Shown piece by piece: positions 57,913 to 64,000 of a DNA stretch of 64,000 bases. Made by a program: the position numbers and the translations under genes. Where the stretch lies: the NCBI RefSeq assembly GCF_900005765.1, contig NC_041685.1, forward strand, positions 558,001-622,000, written 5' to 3'. The notes under the pieces were generated by a model, which worked only from the letters and a program-made list of their open reading frames with translations, was not told the origin of the DNA and did no database searches. How positions within the stretch are numbered: the first letter of the stretch is position 1; the number at the start of each line of letters is the position of its first letter. Source of the stretch: Plasmodium relictum. Taxonomy: Eukaryota > Apicomplexa > Aconoidasida > Haemosporida > Plasmodiidae.

Positions 57913-58906
57913 TATATATTTTCATTTCTACATAAATTTATTATATAGCTATATATTATAGTATATCTATAAAGAATTTATGAGTATAGATTTTTTCATG
58001 GCGTAAGCATTTTTTTTTTTTTTTTTATTCAAATAAGATAAAATATATACCTAATAAATTAAAAACTAGAAAATTACAAACAATTAAATGTATAATTTAA
58101 AAAAAAAAAAAAAAAAATTTCAATATCTCATAGATTCATAATAACTTATATTACAAAATATCACAATGCATTAATTTTGCGCATACATATTTTAATGCTT
58201 CTAATTTAAGAAAATAATAATAAATAAAAATATATAATTTTTGAAATAGTTTAAAATAGAAAAGTTTTATTAAAAAAAAAAGTAGAATTAAATATTTATA
58301 AAAGAAAAATATTTTTGTTTTTTGTAATTCTTTTAACGCTTTTATTTACATGTTCATTACAAAGATATATAATTTCGATGAAATATATTTTTTTTTTTTG
58401 AAATTTGACTTTACCATTAAAAAAAATATTGAGAAATAAGTTAAAATTTCCTATATACTTAATTTGTTCCCCCCTCTCCCTTAACAAAATTTCATAATAA
58501 ATAAGATAAAATAAGTTAAAATTTTATATTTATATAAAAGAGCATGAAAAGATTTTTGAAGAAAAACAAAAATGAGACAAAGAAATATATAATTAAGTCA
58601 AAATGAGTTTATTTTTGCTTATAAAAAAAAAAGTAATTAAAGCTTTTGTTACATTAATTTCTAACTTATTAAATGAAAAATATAAAAAGAAATAATAATT
58701 TATGTTTAAATAAAAAAAATATATCTTTGTGTAAAATCAAAGAAAAAAAAAAAAAAAAGAAATATTAAAATGATTTATTTAAAAAAAAATAAAATCATAG
58801 AAAAAAAAAAATTATGAATTTAAAAAAATTAATTTATAATTTATATTTTAATTTAAAAAAAAAGGTTTTTTTTATAGATGATTTAACATATTCATAATTT
58901 TTTTTT
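57913..58906. other. AT-rich gap between L3 and eIF3f
   Basis: The 5' flank of L3 and 3' flank of eIF3f. A/T runs only; the frame at 58296–58487 is not convincing. Confidence 0.55.
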
Positions 58907-59960
58907 TTACTGTAATGATGAAGCATTTAACTTTTCAGCAATTAAAAATTGCAAATTAGCTAGATTAGATAAATAAGAAATCATTAAATTATCTTGTAAA
59001 ATATTTTCATTTAATGAATCAAATTTTTCTAATGATAAGAACGTATCATTTGATAAAACTTTATGTAAATATCTACCAACACTTAAATTTCCTTTTTTTT
59101 TTTTGTCTACAACATCCTGAACATATGATTTACATTGTTTTAACATAATTAATAACTTTTTTAATGAAATTTCGTTCATATCACTTATAGCATTTTCAGA
59201 ATTATTAGCAATATTATTATTATCTTTGTCTTTGCTTAACGTTAATTTATCTTTATATTGTAAAACTTCAGCCCTTTCTACATTACAAGGTAATAATTCT
59301 ATTTGAATCTCATGGAAATGAACAAAGTATTCTTTAACTAAGGAGATAGGTAGTTGTACAAAAGCTTTAATATTTAAAAAACCACTTTCTAATGCTGCAT
59401 CAACTAATAAGTGAATTGGTTCATTTAACGGTGAATGAGGATAAAATTTTGAAATTGAATTATGTTCTTTGAACCATCCATGTACAGCACATGATAATTC
59501 TGACAATTCAGAACCCGAACAAAACCATCCAACTACTTGATCTCTTGGACGAATTTTTTGTTTTAATTCATACATAGTTTCATGATGATCTTTAATAATT
59601 TGTAAAAAACCCTAAAAAAAATTATATTCAATTATAATTTATATATATATATATGCTATATATTTTATAAAAATATGTTATATTTATGTAATTTATATAT
59701 ACCCCTTCATTTAATGAATGTTTATCAACAAAACAATCTGAAATTTCAATTAAATTAGTATCAATAATTGATCCCATTAAGGTTCCAATAACATGAGTTT
59801 GATCTTCATCTCTTCTTATATATGCATCTAAGATGGTAAAAATAACAGAAGGATGAATAACACATTTAATACTCGTATGTGGTAATATATCAAAATGCTG
59901 TGGTACTTTATCCTTAAATAAACCACTTAATGTTTTAAAATTATAACGATTCACACTCAT
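58907..59960 (-). CDS. EIF3F: Translation initiation factor eIF3 subunit F (2 exons)
   Basis: Exon 1 is 59960–59703 and exon 2 is 59611–58907, a 91-base phase-0 GT–AG intron, 320 aa. An MPN domain starts at about 25: SIKCVIHPSVIFTILDAYIR, DQTHVIGTLMGSIIDTNLIE, ISDCFVDKHSLNEGGFLQII, DHHETMYELKQKIRPRDQVV and GWFCSGSELSELSCAVHGWF. The zinc-binding JAMM signature is not intact, as expected for eIF3f, which is a scaffold in eIF3 rather than an active deubiquitinase. The C-terminal helices (LKKLLIMLKQCKSYVQDVVD) fit eIF3f. An Asn/Asp/Lys insert splits them. The start MSVNRYNF is preceded by an A-run. ATG codons further upstream lie in AT repeats and are not used here. Confidence 0.92.
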
Positions 59961-60611
59961 TTTTTTTTCTCCTTTTCGTTCAAAATATATATATATATAT
60001 ATATTTAATAGTAATACTTTATATACTAACAATTTTTCTTTTAATTAATTATATAAAAAAAGAATAATATTATTATACAATAAATATTTATATATAAAAA
60101 AAAATTATGTTTTACAATATTAAAAAAAAAAAAAAAATTACATAATTATGTATTTTACAAAATCATATTTTTATTATAAACATAACTTTAAAAAAATTAA
60201 GAAATCATTAAAAATAAAAAAATTGTAAAAAATAAAAAAAAATTATATATTTACAATTTTGCTTATGTATATAAATATACTTAGTAAAACTAATTAAAAG
60301 AAAAAAAAAAAAAAATTTAATCTGATAAAATTTTTTCAATGTATTAATAAGCATCAACTAAAATTTGTGATAATTTAAAAAAAAATTTATTATATTTTTT
60401 GAAACATTATATCAATGTTAAAAGAAAATTCTTTTATTTAGTTTTTTATTATAAAAAAGGAATTGCTGAATTAAAGGTACACTAAATTTTTTTTTTTAAA
60501 GTTACAGTATAGAAAAAACTTCACCTCCTCCATTGCAAAGTTTATTCATGAATATGTAAAATATATATATTTATATATGAACAATAAAATATATAAAAAA
60601 AACACATGTAT

Positions 60612-60675
<64 letters not shown>

Positions 60676-61522
60676 TAAAAATAAATACAAATAAATTTAA
60701 AAGCAAATATAAATGTTAAAAAAAGTTCAAATAAAAATTCAATTTTAAATTTGTATAATTCAAAAGAAAAAAATATATATAGTGTTTTTCTTATTATTAA
60801 AACATCTTTTTATTTATAGAATTAATTTTTAAGTATGTAAAATAAAAAATAAAATAATTGAAACAGTCGTTTTAGTATTTTCTTTTAAATATATTCTATT
60901 TTTCTATGTATATTATTAAGCTTATTTTCTAAATATTTAAATATGGAAATCCATATAATGAAGTTTTTAATTCATCAGTTTTTATTATTATTATCATTTT
61001 ATTATTTCTTTAGTAGTATATATTTTTTACAATATAGTTTTTCCTTTAAAAAATTAATTTAGAAAATAATAATAAAAAAATCTTTATTCTAATTCTCTGT
61101 TCCTTTCTTCTTATGATTATATCTGTCTATTTCTTAAAAAAAAAAAAAAAAACGTACAAATGAAAAAAAAAAATAAAATAAAATAAAATCTTAATATAAT
61201 GATTTAATATAATAAATATAGTTTATAATGTATTTAAATTAATGATTAAAATACAAATTCAGTTATTTTTATTTTATTTTTTTTTTTTTTAAATATAGAA
61301 CTAATTAAAAATATGGAAATAATTATAGAAAAAAAATTTAATTACATTAGTAATTTTAATATATTTATTTACTTTTTTTTTTTTAAATAAAAATAAAATG
61401 CCATGTAGTTTTTTTCTTTGGTGATCTATTGGTTTTTATTTATTTTTTTTTTTTTTTCTATTAAAAAAAATATAGAATACATAACCCCTTCAACATGAAA
61501 AGTTTTTATTAAATGCATAAGA
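59961..61522. other. Divergent gap, eIF3f / secreted orphan
   Basis: 1.6 kb of A/T runs with an (AT)n tract at 60617–60670 and a short GC-bearing word CTTCACCTCCTCCATTGC at 60519–60536. No gene found. Confidence 0.5.
60617..60670. repeat. (AT)n microsatellite
   Basis: Twenty-seven uninterrupted AT units in the eIF3f upstream region. Confidence 0.9.
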
Positions 61523-63203
61523 ATGACAGTTATAATTTTTATTATTTTATTAATTGAAATAACATTAGTAAATAATTATAATAATTATAACTCTATAGAT
61601 AAAATAGAATTGCAATCTAATAATTCTAGTGTATCTATATCATATGATAAAAAATATGAATACCTTGTTAACACATCTGAAAAAAATAACAGGGTAATAT
61701 GTGTAAAAAAAGAATATAATAATTTAATATATTATGAACATGATAGTCAATGTGATCCTCAAAATACCTTTACATTTTCTTTTAATTCTACATTTAAATT
61801 TGATGAAGATTTTTATTTATCCTATAAAAAAAGTAAAGAATCTTTTATTAAAACAAACATAACACCAAATTTAGCTATCGGATCATGTATAAGTTGTTTT
61901 TTTCTTGATGAAATGAATTTACTAAGCATATATGGATATACATTTATTTATAAAAATTCCAGTGAAACTGAATATAAAAACTATTATAAAAATATTATTG
62001 ATATTAATTATAATTTAGATAAAAGTAGAAGCACATTATATGAAGTATCCAATAATAAAGGGTTCAAGAACGGTGATATTGTAATCTCAAAACACAATGA
62101 AATGTTAAAAAATAATAATGAAAATAAAAAAAAAAAATGGGTCTATGAAGAATCAAATTCACAAAGGAATACTAATTTGGAAGAAACAAATTTACTCTAT
62201 AGTGATGAAAATTTAATATTGCAAAATTTTTTAAAAGAAAATAGGATACATTATACCTATGATGAAATACGAAAAAGTAAGCCCTATAATACAAGTATTG
62301 AAAGTATAAATTTTCAAAATAGAAATTCCTTTAATGAAAAAATGGTAGATGATTTTTTCATGCATTTAAAAGCAAAAGAAAGTAATTATGATAAAAAAGA
62401 TCTTACATTATTCGATAATAAAAATATTTTTGATTTAGAAAAATTAAAAAATCTCATTTTAGACAGTAAGGACTGCAATTTTTTAAAAGAAGATATAAAT
62501 AAAAAAAAAATTTGGTCAAATATTATCTTTGCTAGCTCATTTACTAATTTAAAAATACTATCTCACCTAAATAACTACAGCGGAACATATGATGAATTTA
62601 GATATTTTTCATTTGATAAAATCTACAAAAAGAGAAAAGTAAATGATTTTATATCTATTACTTTAGATTTAAATAACAAAGAATATTTGCAGAATAATAA
62701 TGTATTTATTTTAATAGCTAACTATGAGATCAAGTTTTTAAATAAATTAAATTTTTGTTCTAATATTTTGAGTGATGATCCTTCAAATGCATACATAAAG
62801 AATCATAATATAATTGCAAAGTACAAAGAAATAAAAAATGAATATATGTCAACAAATGCAGACAACATAGTATTTCTGATAAAAGCTTTATATTATAATA
62901 ACGAAATGCATCTATTTCTAATTGATGATATTAGAGGTTTTGGTGATCCTATGAAATTAAGTGTTCCTTTTTTTTTCTTAATTTCTCATTCATACTTTTC
63001 AGAGTTTACACATTTTTTTTTAAAGGATAATATAATCGGGTGGATTAGGAGAAATAAGATATTATATGTCAAAACTATGAATAAAATTTTTAAATACTTT
63101 AAAAAGTAATAATAAAAAGAAAAAGAAAAAATATTTTAAAGAAAGCAATATTTAAAGATTTTTTTCTAATTTTATTTTTTTAATTATCGATACCATTTTA
63201 AAT

Positions 63204-63252
<49 letters not shown>

Positions 63253-64000
63253 TAAATTACATATTTTAGTTATGAATTATTACATTTGTATATATATATA
63301 TTATAATTTCTTATTTTATTTATTAATATGCCATAATCCTTTAAAATATATATATATATTATATATTTATCAATACAAATTATTATTTTCAAAAAGCTAT
63401 TTTTTCTTTTTATAAAATAGGAGTATTACTTATTCTAATAAAAAGTATGATGTCATAACCATAGAAAACAAGATGATCTCTAATATATATCTACTATGCT
63501 TAAGTCATAATATTTTTAAATATGTAATATTTGCAAGATATAATCCATTAAAAAATTATAGTTTACATAAAAATATAAATTTTGAAGCAATTCTTCTAAA
63601 TATGATTAGTAATTTTACAAATGAGGAATTGATAAACCATAAAACTTTTTTTAAAAAAATTACAAAAAAAGAAATTACTAATTTAACCGATAAAAAGAAA
63701 ATACAAAGAATGGATGTATATGAGGTATTTATAATACCATCTGATAATTATGTAAAATTTCAAAATATTCTGTCAAAATTATTCAAGGCATTATTTGACT
63801 GCGGAGGTAGGCATATTTCAAAGTTGCTAAAAATTGTAATTTTAAGATCACATTATGATATGTTGTATAGTTTTAATTGTTATAACTTTCAATTGTATAG
63901 CTTTTTAATTAATTTTCTAGATTTACATGAATATTTTTATGAGTATACAGATCTGAATGATTTATTCAAAGAAAGTCAAAAAATTTTAATAGAATTAGTA
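61523..64000 (+). CDS. Secreted orphan protein, 3' end outside window (2 exons seen)
   Basis: Exon 1 is 61523–63105 and exon 2 starts at 63421 and is still open at the window end; the phase-2 GT–AG intron (315 bases) contains a long (AT)n tract. At least 720 aa are visible. MTVIIFIILLIEITLVNN is a signal peptide; no membrane helix follows. Cys residues are scattered (SCISC near residue 120, CVKK, QCDP, DCNF, NFCS), which suits a disulfide-bonded extracellular or vacuolar protein. There are many NxS/T sites. Exon 2 reads FKK|SITYSNKKYDVITIENK and later FKALFDCGGRHISKLLKIV, with Tyr/Phe/Leu-rich helices. I recognise no family or PEXEL motif near the start. It is divergent from eIF3f. Confidence 0.75.
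63207..63248 (+). repeat. (AT)n microsatellite in intron
   Basis: Twenty-one AT units inside the intron of the secreted orphan gene. Confidence 0.9.

Noticed and set aside
59966-60535. An extra 5' coding exon for eIF3f joining MEE at 60533 to MSVNRYNF
   Set aside because: The splice join would not preserve frame with the AAAAG acceptor next to the start.

Overview
The window is extremely AT-rich nuclear DNA from an apicomplexan, clearly a Plasmodium. It has long A, T and (AT)n tracts, short GT–AG introns with T-rich acceptors, and Asn/Lys-rich insertions inside otherwise conserved eukaryotic proteins. It also carries family-specific genes: GAP50, an ER BiP ending in SDEL, and apicoplast-targeted UFD1 and L3. 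From memory, unverified, the order UFD1 – HoMu – OGG1 – PRP43 – GPN2 – BiP – GAP50 – cytochrome b5 – L3 – eIF3f matches the central part of P. falciparum chromosome 9 (BiP PF3D7_0917900, GAP50 PF3D7_0918000). The proteins are not those of P. falciparum, and the base composition would suit an avian malaria parasite, but I cannot fix the species.

Layout. 0.3–1.9 kb: a nine-exon minus-strand UFD1 with a signal-peptide/transit leader, which I reconstructed exon by exon. 3.2–4.7 kb: a decayed gene. 5.6–9.4 kb: a METTL10-type methyltransferase and the two-RRM protein HoMu (both minus). 12.9–14.7 kb: a 49-residue Tom5-like protein and a ZNHIT3/Hit1-like zinc-finger protein (plus). 15–23 kb: condensin CAP-G and an OGG1 glycosylase (minus). 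23.9–27.5 kb: two tandem four-TM paralogs of unknown function. 29–33.8 kb: a 1586-residue orphan. 36.5–38.4 kb: a J-domain protein. 39–41.6 kb: PRP43 (minus). 42.6–45.5 kb: GPN2 and a 434-residue orphan. 47.1–49.4 kb: two-exon BiP. 51.1–52.3 kb: GAP50 (minus). 54.9–56.1 kb: six-exon cytochrome b5-domain protein. 56.1–57.9 kb: five-exon apicoplast L3 (minus). 58.9–60.0 kb: two-exon eIF3f (minus). 61.5 kb to the end: a secreted orphan running off the window.

Most genes are independent housekeeping units, as is usual in Plasmodium, with 1–3.5 kb AT-rich gaps. Three encode proteins whose leaders point to the apicoplast (UFD1, L3, possibly OGG1). BiP and GAP50 enter the secretory pathway. GAP50 and cytochrome b5 are divergent, and their shared 2.6 kb flank contains a perfect 18-bp palindrome centred on GTGCAC, an ApiAP2-type site.

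I see no tRNA, rRNA, CRISPR or recognisable transposon. All exon joins were checked only by reading frame and homology, not by transcript data.
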